Assembly: GCA_003615045.1 (NCBI GenBank)
Contig: ML014152.1
Span: 62,001 to 126,000, forward strand
Reading direction: 5' to 3'
Source: Caulochytrium protostelioides
Taxonomy: Eukaryota > Chytridiomycota > Caulochytriomycetes > Caulochytriales > Caulochytriaceae
Length of the DNA stretch: 64,000 nucleotides
The translations under genes were made by a program, and so were the position numbers. This document shows positions 30,780 through 41,600 of the stretch, piece by piece. The notes beneath the pieces are model-generated. The model saw nothing but the letters and a program-made list of their open reading frames with translations, made no database searches and was not told the origin of the DNA. Each line of letters starts with the position of its first letter. Position 1 is the first letter of the stretch.

Positions 30780-33700
30780 TCCGCTTCGGCGTCGTTCGCC
30801 TCGTCAAGGGTCAGCATGGCCGGCAGCTCGCCGTCGCGGCTGCCGCGCTGGTCGCCGTCCGAGGAGGCGCCCTCCGCCACGACGTCGAGGTGCACGCTCT
30901 CGACCCGCAGATCGGCCGTGCTCAGGCTCGACGGCGCGCTCAAGCGCCGGCCGCGGCCCGCGGAGAGGGGCGTCGTCGCCCCCGACGGCGAGCCGGACCC
31001 AGCGCTGGTGGACGGCGTCACGGACACGTCGTCGCTGTCGCTGACGTCGCTCGCATCCGACCCGAGCAGCCCGCGCTCCCGCGGCAGCATCTGGTCTTCC
31101 GCCAGAGCCTCGACCACTTCATCGAGCAGGCTCTCGGAGCTCAGCTGGATCTGGAGCCCCGCCAGGATGTGCCGAACGTCGTCGCGCGCCTGCCGCACCG
31201 TGTCGGCCATCGACAAGCGGTGGCCCGCGCCGGGCGGCAGCACGGCCGACGGAAGGGACGTGTGGGAAGCCTTGGCGCCGGCCGCTTTCGGCGGCGGCGG
31301 CGGCGGCGACGACGGCGGCCGCAGCGTCATCATCAGACGGGAATGGCGCTGGCCCGGTGGCGCCGACGACGCGCGGCGCGACGGCCCTGGCGCTGGCACG
31401 AACGGCGCCGGGGCTGTCGTCGCTGGCGCGGGGAGCCTCCCGAGCTCGATGTCGTCGCCGGCCGTGGCGAAGCGGCTGTGCGGGAGCCACGCCGTGGCGC
31501 GGGCGGCAGCGCGAGCGGCGGCCGCGGCGATCGTGGCGGACGGCGACGGCGGGGCGGCGGCCACCGCCGACGACGGCGCGCCGGACCCGGACGGCACCGG
31601 CGCATACGCGACGAGGCGCGGCGCGCCCGAGGCGGGATCGACGCCGCCGGCGACGGCGACGCCGGCGCCGAGGAAGCTCCAGCGGTGGCCGTGGGCGCCG
31701 CGGCCAATGAAGCGGGACGTGCGGTTGGCGACGGAGCGCGGGTCGGCGGCGGAGACGCGCGGCTCGGCGGCGGGCCCGAGGCCCGACGCGAACGCTTGGC
31801 GCAGCTCGGGCGAGGAGAGGTCGGCGCACGAGTCGTGGCGCCGGCCGGCCGGCGCCATGGCCGCCGCGCGGCTCGCGGACCGGAACCACGCCGGGACCGC
31901 CATCGTCCACCGCGCCAGCGCCGTCGGCGCCGCGGCCGCCGTCGGCGTCCCTGCCTGCAGCCGGTGCGCATAGTCGGAGCAGAGCCGCGCTTCGTCGAGG
32001 CCGTCGGACACGGACCCGTCCTGGTAATCCTCGCTGCGGTCGTCGCCGTCGCTGACATGAGCACTGAGCGAGCGTCGGCGGCGCCGCTGGTCGTCGTCGC
32101 GCGGCGTGGCGCGATGCGGCGCGGCGAGCGAGTCGAGGCTGCCCGAGCGCTGCCGTCCCGCCAAGAGCGCCGCATGCTCGGTTTGTTCCGCCGCATCGCC
32201 GGAGCGGCGCGTCGCGGACCGCCGGAAGCGGCGGCGCCGCGCCGTCCTGTCGCCGCCGCGGCGCCGGTGGTGAACCCAGCGGTGGTGCAGGTGGACGGCG
32301 AGCATGACGACGGCGCCGAGGGCAAAGAAGCCGCCGACAATCATGAGCACCAGATAGAGCACGCTGAAGTGGTGAACGCCGTTCGCGAGATACGCGGCGG
32401 TCTCGGGTGTGTCGCCGTAGAGGTGGTCGGCGCCGTGGTCGGCGCCGGGGACGGCGTGGTCGGTGGCGTCGTGCTCGCGGCGCACGTGGTGGCCACGACG
32501 GGCGGCGGCGGCCGTCGGGACCGCCGCCGGCGCCGCAGGGGCCGTGGTGTGGCGCAGCCGCCGGGTGGCCGACGCGTGCTGCTCGGCGGCGTGCTCGGCC
32601 CGCGCGCGCCGCGCGCCCGCGCGGGCGGCGGCGTGGAAGGCGGCGATGGCGGCGGACGCGGCGTCGTCGGCCGCGCCGAGCACGGGCCGGCAGAAGCCGT
32701 CGCGCGGCGCCATGCCCGGCGCACAGACGTCGCACGGCGCGTACGCGCGGCACGCGCCGCACCGGAGCGCGCAGTCGCGGCACGTCTGCTGCGCCGCGTC
32801 GAAGAACTGGCCGCGCGGGCAGAGGCCGGCGTCGGCGTCGGCGGCGGCGGCGTGGGGAGCGGCCGCCGCGGCCCACAGGGACGGCGGGAGGCACCGGCCC
32901 GCGGCGTCCGGACGGCGCCCGGCGTCGCGGCACGTGAGACAGACGTCGGGCCGGTCGGCGCTGGGACACGTGGCACAGTCGCCGCCGCACGGCTCGCAGG
33001 TCGCGGCGAACCCGAGCGGCGTCGCGGGGGCAAAGACGACGTGGGCGACGGTGCCGACGGGGCACACGCGCACGCACCGTCCGTGGTGCAGCAGCCAGCC
33101 CGGCGTGCACGCGTCGCACCACTCGCGCAGCACCATGCCGTGCGCCGAAAGCACGGACAGTAGCGGCGGCGGCGGCGGCGCGGCGTCGACCGCCTCGGCC
33201 GCGGCGCGCTCCTCGGGGGTGGTCGCGGCCTCGACCGCCGCTGTGCCGGCCGCATCAAAGGGCCGCGCCGTCGTCTGGTTGCGCACGGCGCAGGCCACGT
33301 CCCAGTACTGGACGGGCACGTGGCCGTGGTCGTGGCCATCGGCGGCGGCGGCGACGTTGGCGGCAGCGCCGTCGGCGTGCTGCATGGCGCGGCGGGCGAG
33401 GGTCGGGGCCGTGGGCGCGCAGAGGTACTCGCCGAGCTGGGCGTTGCCGCCGTAGCGGGCGCGGCTGCCCGGCGGCGTCTCGGCGTCGGCGGCGTCGGCC
33501 GCGGCGTCAGCGTCGGCCGCGGCGGGCGGAGGAGCGGTCGGGTCGATCGCCACGAGGGCCGTGCCGTCCGGACACGTCCAGCACGTGCCGTCGGCGTCGC
33601 GGCGGAACGGCGGGCGGCACACGCAGACGAGCCGCCGCGTCGCCGGGTCGAGCGCGGCGACGCCGGCGCCGCAGCTGCACGCGGCCGCCGCGGGCAGGCC

Positions 33701-34486
33701 GGCGCCGGCGCTCGCGGGCAGCACGGCGCCGAGCGCGCACGTCGGCGGCATGCGCGGCGCGAGGGCGTGCCGCGTGCGCAAGGGGTCGTCACACGCGCCG
33801 TCGCCGGCCATCCCGTCGCGGCACAGCGGCTGCGGCGTTGCGCCGCCGCCGCCGCCGCCGTCAGTGGCGCCCACGAGTCCGAGCGCGCGCGGGCCCGTGG
33901 CGGCGGCGCGGAGCGCGCGCAGGCGGCGCGTCGGGACGCCGCCCGTGAGTGGGCCTTCGCCCGGCGCGCCGCACGCGCACGGCCGGCACGCGGCGCCGTA
34001 GTGGCCCGGCGCGCACTGGTCGCAGGCGGCGCCGCGGAAGCCGGCGCGGCAGACGCACGCTCGCGTGCGCGCGTGGCAGTAGCCGCCGGGCCCACAGGCG
34101 ACATGGCCGCCGCCGCCATCGCCGCTGTGGCAGGGCCCCGCGGCGGCAACGACGGCGTCGGCGATCCCCGCGGTCGTGTCGAACGCCGCCGCCGCCGCCG
34201 CCAGCAGCGTCACCGGGAAGCCGCCCGCGAGCGTCTCGAACGGGAGGATCCACGTCGTCGTCGTCTCGGCGACGGCGCGCAGCTCGATCTGGTACGGGAC
34301 GGCGGCCGTCTCCGTCGCAGCCGGATCAGCCGGATCGGCGGCGGCGTCCGGACGGTCCAGCAGCATGGCGGTGCCCGTCCACGGCAGGGACGGCGCGAAC
34401 GGCGTGAGCGCCGCCGAGAGGTTGGCCACCAGCGTGCCGCCGCGGAGCACGGCTCCGAGCCGGCCCGCGGGCCCGGCGGCGAGCAT
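30155..34486 (-). CDS. Large cysteine-rich (EGF/furin-like) single-pass membrane protein, 5' end uncertain
   Basis: 1443 codons if started at the first in-frame ATG (34486); TAG at 30155. The frame stays open upstream to at least 34612 without an ATG, and no signal peptide is seen, so one or more upstream exons are likely missing. The extracellular part (to about residue 700) has EGF/laminin-type loops (GYCHARTRACVCRAGFRGAACDQCAPGHYG begins near 140) and furin/growth-factor-receptor-like cysteine repeats (CTPGWLLHHGRC, CPSADRPDVCLTC, CRDCALRCGACRAYAPCDVC). A hydrophobic helix at about 707-732 is followed by basic residues. The cytoplasmic part of about 700 residues is Ser/Ala/Pro-rich with an Asp/Gly-rich acidic run encoded by GTC repeats (30720-30785); no kinase or other enzyme domain is seen. 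The architecture recalls surface receptors or adhesins, but partner and pathway are unknown. Confidence 0.78.
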
Positions 34487-35424
34487 CGCTCGTTCGGCGC
34501 CGCGGGTGATGACACACCGGAAGCGGGAGGCGTACGGAGGCGTGCTGGAGGCTTGCTCAGGTCGCACAGATTGGATACGCTCGTGAGCCGGTTCACGCCG
34601 TGATCTCAGGACCAGAGCGCACCCGCGAGTTCATGGCGATGGTCGGCCGTCAGGCGCTTGGCGGCTGGCTGCATCCGCGATCGCATCCAGCGGGATCGCG
34701 TCTCGACGGCGGTTCCATGCTGATGCTCGTGCGACATGGAACGGGGCTGGCCTCGTTGGTTTTATGCTTGCATGCTACGCCGCGGTGGCCGTGGCCGTGG
34801 TCCAACTCCGCCGTTCGCCGTGGTCGCCACGATGGCGGCGGTCTTCACGACGGCCGCGGCCTTCGCAGCCGCCGCGGTCTTCGCCGCCGCCGCGGCCTTC
34901 GTGACGGCCGTCGTCGAGATGGCGCCATGGCATCATGTTCACTGCCGCGCCAGAGCGGCCCGCGTCTCGGGGTCGACGAGCCGATGCATGCGCATCCTGT
35001 CAGTCCCGGGCGTTTCCGCGCGGCGGCCGGCGGCGCCGCTTGAACAAGGGCCGTGGATCCAGCGAACGGGGCAGGGCCTTTGCTGCCGGAGCGGCGATCG
35101 CCGGCGCCGCCGATCCAGGACAACCCCCCGTCGCACCTCTGTCGGCCGCGGCGGCGGCGGCGGCGGCGTGGGCGGCGAAGCCTCCCGTGCACCAAGGGCC
35201 ACTTCAAGCGGGCGCAGGCCACCGGAACCGGCCTCCGTAGGGGCCATGGCATCGCACGCCGTACCACGCAGGCGGCCTCCGCCGGCCTCCCATACCGCGC
35301 CGCGCACCGCCCACCCGACCGCGCCGCTGATACCCTCTAGACCATGGGGTCGATGCATCCTGTCCTCAGGGATTCTATACAGACGTCTACAGAGCGAGGA
35401 GACGGCGGGGCCGGCCGCCGGGGG
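34487..35424. other. Upstream region of the cysteine-rich protein gene
   Basis: The first 130 bp continue the open frame of the gene to its left and may be coding. At 34830-34915 a GCC/GCG-rich run would encode Lys/Ala repeats on the minus strand, and a GGC run lies at 35148-35166. The missing first exon may lie here, but no convincing ATG-signal-peptide-donor combination was found by eye. Confidence 0.45.
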
Positions 35425-37182
35425 CTAGAAGGGCTCGGGCGCGCGGCGGCCGAACTGCGCTAGCCACTTCTCGTCGTCGAGCGCGCAGGCCTCGACGAGG
35501 GCGCCGTCGACGCCGACGCCGCGTGCGAGGCCGAGCCCGAGGCCCACATACGGCCGGTCCGTGCGGCCCGAGCGGTTGCGCCCGCGCGTCCCGGCGCGCC
35601 CCGGATACCGCGCGGCCAGCGGCGCGTCCTGCCACGTGTCCGTCCAGCACGCCTCCGAGAACGCGTATGCCTGCTGCCACGCGATGTCGGTGAGCCGGGT
35701 GCCCATGCGCAGATGGGAGAAGGTGTGCACCTGCTCGTGGTAGATCTCCAAGGCGACGCGCGATGTCGGCCCCGCGGCGGCGGCGGCGGCGGCGGCGGGG
35801 TCGGTCGCGGCGGCGGTCGCGGTGGGGGACGCCGCGGCGGCCTGCGCGCGCGCGGCCCGCGCCGCAAAGAGAATGTCCTCGTCGCGCAAGCACTCGCGGT
35901 CGCCGGTCTGGATCAGCATGGGCCCGAGCTGCGCGAGGTCGCTGTCCGGGCAGTAGTGCGGGCTGACGAGCGGGTTGTCGAGGTCGGCGTTGTCGGCGTA
36001 CATGTGGAAGTGGGGGCTGTAGGGGCGGTTGGGCAGCGGGGGCTTGCCGACGCGGCGCATGGTCTCGGTGATCTCGGGCAGCGTCGGCAGGATGTCGAAC
36101 GGCGCGTTGGTGGCGTGCGAGGCCGACGTGTGCATCAGGTCCAGCCACGGGCTGAAGAGCACGGCGCCGCCGGGCCGCGGCCAGCCGAGGTGGACGATGG
36201 CCTGCAGCAGCGCGAGGCTGAGGCCGCCGCCGGCCGAGTCGCCGCTCACGACGATCTGGTCGGGGCGGACGCCGCAGCTGTCGATGAGGTGGCGGTACGC
36301 GGCGAGCGCGTCGATGACGGCGCACGGGAACGGGTTCTGCGGCGCGAGGCGGTAGTCGACGGCAAAGACGGCGGCGCCCGTGGCGCGCGCCCAGTCGTGG
36401 GCCATGCGGCGGTAGACCTTCGGGCTCAGGAGGAAGTACGCGCCGCCGTGCAGATAGAGCACGACGCGGCCGGTGGGGCGGGCGCGGTTCGGGAGATGCG
36501 TGACCCACTCGGCGGCGCAGGGGCTGCGGTCATCCAGGCCCGGCGGCGGCGGCGCGTCCTGGCGCGTGAGGCGCGAGCGTGCGTACGCAATCACGTCGTC
36601 GCCGCGCGGCACCCAGCAGGGCTCGGTGAGCCCGTCGGGGCCCGTCGGGTTGATCATGTGGCGGGTCTGGAGCTGCAGCGCGGGCGGGTCGACGACGCGG
36701 GCCTCGTCCATGTGCAGCTCGGCGGCGGCGTGGCGCTGCGCGGCGTCGAGGCCGACGGCCGTCGCGCTCTGCTGGCGGAACGCCTGCTTGATGGCGAGGA
36801 TCTCGCCGGCGTGCATCTCGGCCATCTGCTCGCGGATGAACGACCACGTCAGGTGGAACGGCAGGTCCCAGGAGGGGCACGCGGGGCCGTGCACGAAGTA
36901 TGCCAGCGTGCGCGCGAGGCCCCAGCCCGCATACTGGGCGCCGAGCGCCGCCGCCTGCCGGTTGAACCACGCGGGGATGTGCAGCAGGCCCGGGCCGCGC
37001 TCGCCGCGCGCGATGGCCTCGCGGGTCTGCGCCGCGGTTTCGGGCATGACGACGCCACGGCGTCCCGCGCCCGTGGCGACGACGCCGGTGCCGGCGGCGG
37101 CGAGGGTGGCGACGGTCATAGCGGCACGGGGGTCCGCGTCACCGGTCGCCTGCGGCGGGGTCTGCGGCGGGGTCTGCGGCGC

Positions 37183-37213
<31 letters not shown>

Positions 37214-37368
37214 GGTGTCGTCGTCGTCGCGTGACCAGCACGTGGCGTGAGACCAACAGCCCAGCAGCGCGAGCGGAAGACAGGCGCGGCAGGAATCCAG
37301 GGCGTGGACGGCGTCCGCAGAAGCGCGCGAGTCGACTGAAGGCGCCAGCGTGCGGGTGCCCCCATCAT
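35425..37368 (-). CDS. HSL-family alpha/beta hydrolase (esterase/lipase-like), copy 1
   Basis: 647 codons from ATG 37368 (MMGAPARWRLQ) to TAG 35425. The frame is open further up to 37695, but that extension translates a TATA box and a nonanucleotide repeat, so it is promoter. The N-terminal 40 residues are Arg/Ser/Thr-rich with Trp and Cys and could be an organelle-targeting leader (inference). The hormone-sensitive-lipase signature is complete: oxyanion motif HGGAY at 307, VDYRLAPQNPFP, nucleophile elbow GDSAGGG with Ser378, acid in DRECLRDED and His in EQVHTFSHL. The family hydrolyses carboxyl esters of lipids, sterols or small molecules; substrate unknown. A large Ala/Thr insertion lies between the catalytic Asp and His. 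A clear paralogue lies on the other side of PRP8 (49866-51587) in the same orientation. Confidence 0.87.
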
Positions 37369-37407
37369 GCCCCTGCAGCGCGGCCGATCGCCGATCCCCG
37401 AGGCGTC

Positions 37408-37414
37408 TATATAG
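37408..37414 (-). promoter_or_regulatory. TATA box of the HSL-type hydrolase gene
   Basis: CTATATAG on the minus strand 40 bp upstream of the ATG at 37368. It decides the start: initiation about 30 bp downstream leaves room only for this ATG and not for the longer open frame. Confidence 0.6.
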
Positions 37415-37510
37415 GGTCGACTCGGCAGGATCGCCTTTCGCTTTCTGCCGATCGGAGGCCGCGGGATGAAGGCGGCGTGAAGGGGAGAGAAGCGCGCTGG
37501 CGTCGGTGTG

Positions 37511-37598
37511 GTGCTGCTCGTGCTGTTACGACTGCTCGTGCTGCTCGTGCTGCTCGTGCTGCTCGTGCTGCTTGTGCTGCTCGTGCTGCTCGTGCTGC
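37511..37598. repeat. (CTGCTCGTG)n nonanucleotide minisatellite
   Basis: About nine units of CTGCTCGTG with minor changes, 100-190 bp upstream of the TATA box of the hydrolase gene. On the minus strand it would encode a Ser/Thr repeat, but it lies upstream of the promoter. Confidence 0.9.
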
Positions 37599-37820
37599 GA
37601 CGGCTGCTAGGGCGGCGACGGCGGAAGCGTCGCGAGTGCGCGCGGCAGAACGACAGGACCCAAGCAGCGGCGGCGGCGGCAGGGCTTCCCCCCATGGGAT
37701 CGGCACGCGCGGCGCATGCGACTCGACCTTGCCCCCGGCGGCCGGGGCCCCGCGGGCGGCGGCGATCGGGCCGTCTGAAGTTGAATTACCCGCGATTCAG
37801 GTGCCGCTCTTCCTCGTCCT

Positions 37821-37821
<1 letters not shown>

Positions 37822-37866
<45 letters not shown>
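37822..37866. repeat. (GGCGAC)n hexanucleotide repeat
   Basis: Seven tandem units in the spacer between the hydrolase gene and PRP8. Confidence 0.9.
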
Positions 37867-38221
37867 ATCCACCGCGGCCGGCGCGGACCCCCGCGCGCGG
37901 TCGCCGGCCTGCGGTATCCCCGGTCACACGCGGCTCCAGCGCCCCCGGCGGCCCAGGCGACGCGCGGACGGCATCAGGCCATCGGCGGACCGCTGTCAAT
38001 CAACGCGCCGCCTGCGACCACGGCGGCGGCGGCCACGGCCACGGCCACGGCCACGGCGACAGCGCTGATGGCGACGGCGCTGATGGCGACGGCGGCGACG
38101 GCGACGGCGGCGGTGGGGAGGAGGCCGCCCACGCGCGGCGCCGCCGCCGTTGACGTCAGGCGCGGCTGGCGCGTGCCAGCCGGAAAGCGCGGCTGGCGCA
38201 GGTCGTGCCGGGGGCTCACGG

Positions 38222-38222
38222 C

Positions 38223-38253
<31 letters not shown>
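38222..38253. repeat. (GGC)n microsatellite
   Basis: About ten consecutive GGC triplets. Confidence 0.9.
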
Positions 38254-38254
<1 letters not shown>

Positions 38255-38638
38255 CCGTCGGCTGGCCCGAGGGAAACGCGTCATGCGCGGCGAGAAGGAA
38301 CGACGCCATGCGCATCGCCTCGCGTCGTCGCCACGCAACGGCGGCGGCGGCGGCGGCAGCGGCGGCAGCAACAGGCGTGCTTCGGCGTTGAGCCGCGGGC
38401 CCGTGGTCACGCCGGTCGGCCGCCCGCGGCGCCCTGCCACCGACCCCAAGCCGCAGACCGACGACGACGACGACGACGCGTCCATCAGAGCCGAGGCCCC
38501 GACGCTTCATCGACCCTGGGCTCGCAGGAGCAGGACCCCACAGGCCTTGCTTGATGCGCAAGGGATATCATTATGAACGGAGAAGCAAGACGAGGTCGCC
38601 GATGAGGCGAGCCTCGCGTGGGAGGAGAGAGGGTTTGT

Positions 38639-41600
38639 TTACTGGAACACGTCGTCGGCGTCGACCTCCCCTTCGCCGTCGGCCGGCACCGCCGCCGCGG
38701 AGGCCGCGGGCGTCGAAGCGCCCGCCGGCGCCGCGGCGGCCTGCTCGGCGCGGCTGAACTGCAGGAAATGGTTCGGCCGGTGGACCTCGTGGTAGAAATC
38801 CTTGGGCACGTCGGGCTCGACGGCGCACGCCACATCGCCGCGGAACCGGGTGCCCATGAAGTTGTAGTTCCAGCAGCCGTCGCCTTCGGGCACGTAGAAG
38901 CCGCCCGCGAAGCGGTCGCTGAGCAGCGTCTGGACACGCTCGTAGTAGCGCGTTGCGTAGCCTGGCGGCTGGACCGACAGGTCCTTGTTCGCGCGGCCCC
39001 ACTCGTACCCGGCCGGCGTCAGCTTGTACGAGGACAGCGTGACGCTGCCCGGCGTCAGCGAGACCGTCGTCACGATGCTGCGGTCGCCGTCCCAGACGCC
39101 CTTGTGCTGGTGGAGCAGCTTGGCGTGGCTCGTGACCGTGATGGCCGAGAGCTGCGGGAGCTCCTGCATCTGCGTATGGAGCCACCCGAGCGGCTCGAGG
39201 TCCTGCAGGCCCGGGTGCTGCGGCAGCGTCTGGGGCAGCTGCACGTGCTGGTGGGAGCCAAGCTGCGGCACCAGCACGATCGCGACGATCTCCTTGATGG
39301 TCGCGTGCGCCTCGCCCCCATCGGCATCGGCGTCGGCGGGGCGCCGGCCGTACATGAACGCGCCAATCTGGGTGCGCAGATCCGCGATCTGGACGAGTTT
39401 GACGACCAGATTCTTGGGCAGCACGTAGGTATACCCGTGCTCCGCCACATCATCCGAGACGATGTAGATGTGCTGGGTGCGCAGGTGGAGGTGCGCGGCG
39501 GCGAGGGCGCGGGCGCGCCAGTCGGTCTTGGACGCGAAGGTCTGCCGCTCGTAGCTGCTCGTTGTCGTCACGAGCATGTCCTCGCCGTGCACGTTGCGCA
39601 GCTGCGTCGTCGTCGCCGTGAGCTGCGCCCCGCCGCTCTGGCCGGCCTGCTCGCTCTGCTGCTTCTCGAGCTCCGCCATCTGCTGGCGCTGCAACGAGGG
39701 CGCCGAGATCTCCATGCCGAGGATGATGTCACGGATCTCGGACGTCGTCAGGCTCGCGACATTGACGTTGTTCTTCTTGCCGTAGTCCTCCAGGATCAGG
39801 TCCTTCAGCTGGACCTCGACCTGCACCCACTCCTCGTCCGTGAAGCTCGGCCAGATGTGGTGCGGCTCGGTCACGACGGACTTGTCGGGGCGCAGCACGA
39901 TCTTGGTCCGCTCGTTGTTCACGTGCAGCGCGCGCAGAATGAGGATGAGGCGCGAGAACGCGGTATAGGCGCTGATGGTCCCGAGCCAGTCGTCGTACAG
40001 GTTGTACAGCACCATCTGCGGCTCGTTGGCCTTCAGGATCATGTCGCCAAACTTCTCGATCTTCAAGCATGCCTGGAAGGGCAGCTGCAGCTCGGAGCCC
40101 TTGATCGAGATGTTGGGGAAGTCCAGGCAGTGCGTCTCCAGCGGGTCAAGCATGCCCTTGCGGGTCACAATGAGCTGCTTGGGCTGCTCTTCGACCGGCA
40201 GCGAGCGGATCAGCGCCGCGGTTTCCTCGGCCGTCTTCCACTTCGCGAGCTGGCCGAGGCGCTTCTGGCCCGACCAGACGCTGGTATGGATGATCTTGAG
40301 GAAGAGCTGACCGGAGCGCGGGTTGAAGATGAAGATGGCGCCGTTGATGGCCTTCGTGTTACCGACGATGAGCGGCCGCGACGCCTCGAGGACGGCGCCG
40401 TCGCCCGCACGGCGCTTGATGACGCGGCGGAACATGATGTTCTGCCCAGCCGTGGGCACGGTGACACACCACACGACGCCGCGGCGCGTCCCGCGCGTAC
40501 ACGCGTCGGCCACGCGGACCGTCGGCTCGGTCATCGCGCGGTCCAGCGCGTAGTGCACGTCCCATCCCGATGTCGACGGCGCGGTCGCCGGCACGAACGT
40601 CGTGCTGTACCCGGCATGGAGGCCGAGGCGCTGCACGTCGTCGCGGAAGCGCAGCGACGCCGTCGGGACCGCGCCGCTGGCGGCCGACGCGGGCTGCCCG
40701 CTGAGGCTGTGGAGCAGCAAGCGCAGGCGGCGGCCGTCGAGGTGGGTCCACACCCACGCGGGCAGCGGGCGGTCCTCGTCGGAGGCGCCGGACGCGAGCA
40801 GCGCCCACCACGCCGGATGCGTGATGGTCCACGTGCTGTCGGAGCGCACGAGCGACGGCGCCGGCAGCACGCGCACCAGTCGCGCGAACAACGGCGACAG
40901 CGCCGTATTCGTCGCCGCCGCCGGGAGGTGGATGCTCTGCGCGTCGACATCGAGGGTCGCGTGGCGCCGGACGAGACCATAGAGCATGAGGACCGCGTCG
41001 GCTTCGTCGTCGCTGGCGACGCCGAGCGCGCGGATCGCCGGCAGCTGGAGGATGGTCGCGGCGGGCGCGACGACGCCGTGCTCGAAGCGGGCCGTGAACT
41101 GCGCTGCCGTCGAGGGGTCCTGCTCGCCCGCCGCATACACGTCGCCTGCCGCGTGGTGCGTGAGCGGCGGCGGCGTCGATGTCGACGTCGACGTCGATGC
41201 GGCCGAAGCCCACGGCGCCTCGCGGGTGTGCGCGCCCAGCCGCAGCCACATGCGGTGGTTGGCGGTAGGCACGAGCGAGATGTCGGGCGGCGCCAACGGC
41301 AGACCATCGTTGTCACTGGCGGCGGCAGCAGCAGCGCCCGTCTTTTGGGTCGGCGCGGCCGTGTCAATAGCAATGACCTCGTGCTCCTGGTCGGCGCTGA
41401 TGGTGACGTCCGCGAGGCCGATCGGGTGGTATTCGAGGCGGCCGTGGACCCAGCACGCGACGGAGAGGGTCGCGTGGCCGGCGGCGAAGTGGGCCTGCAC
41501 AGCGGCGAGGTCCATGAACCCGTGCGCGGTGAGCAGCTCGTGGTCGTCGGCGGGGAAGCAAGTGAGGTTGCCCTCGAACGTCTTGTGGATGGTGACGCGG

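Larger units (their letters stand above)
37369..38638. other. Intergenic between hydrolase copy 1 and PRP8
   Basis: Contains the hydrolase promoter, the nonanucleotide repeat, (GGCGAC)n at 37822-37866, a (CACGGC)n run near 38032-38057 and (GGC)n at 38222-38253. The last 80 bp before PRP8's stop codon are its 3' flank. No gene recognised. Confidence 0.5.

Noticed and set aside
30152-33163. Plus-strand open frame of 1003 codons
   Set aside because: Antisense to the cysteine-rich membrane protein; translation is low-complexity Arg/Gly/Ala and lacks a plausible domain.
37369-37695. N-terminal extension of hydrolase copy 1 up to an ATG at 37695
   Set aside because: The extension translates the TATA box and the nonanucleotide repeat; the ATG at 37368, 40 bp after the TATA box, is the better start.
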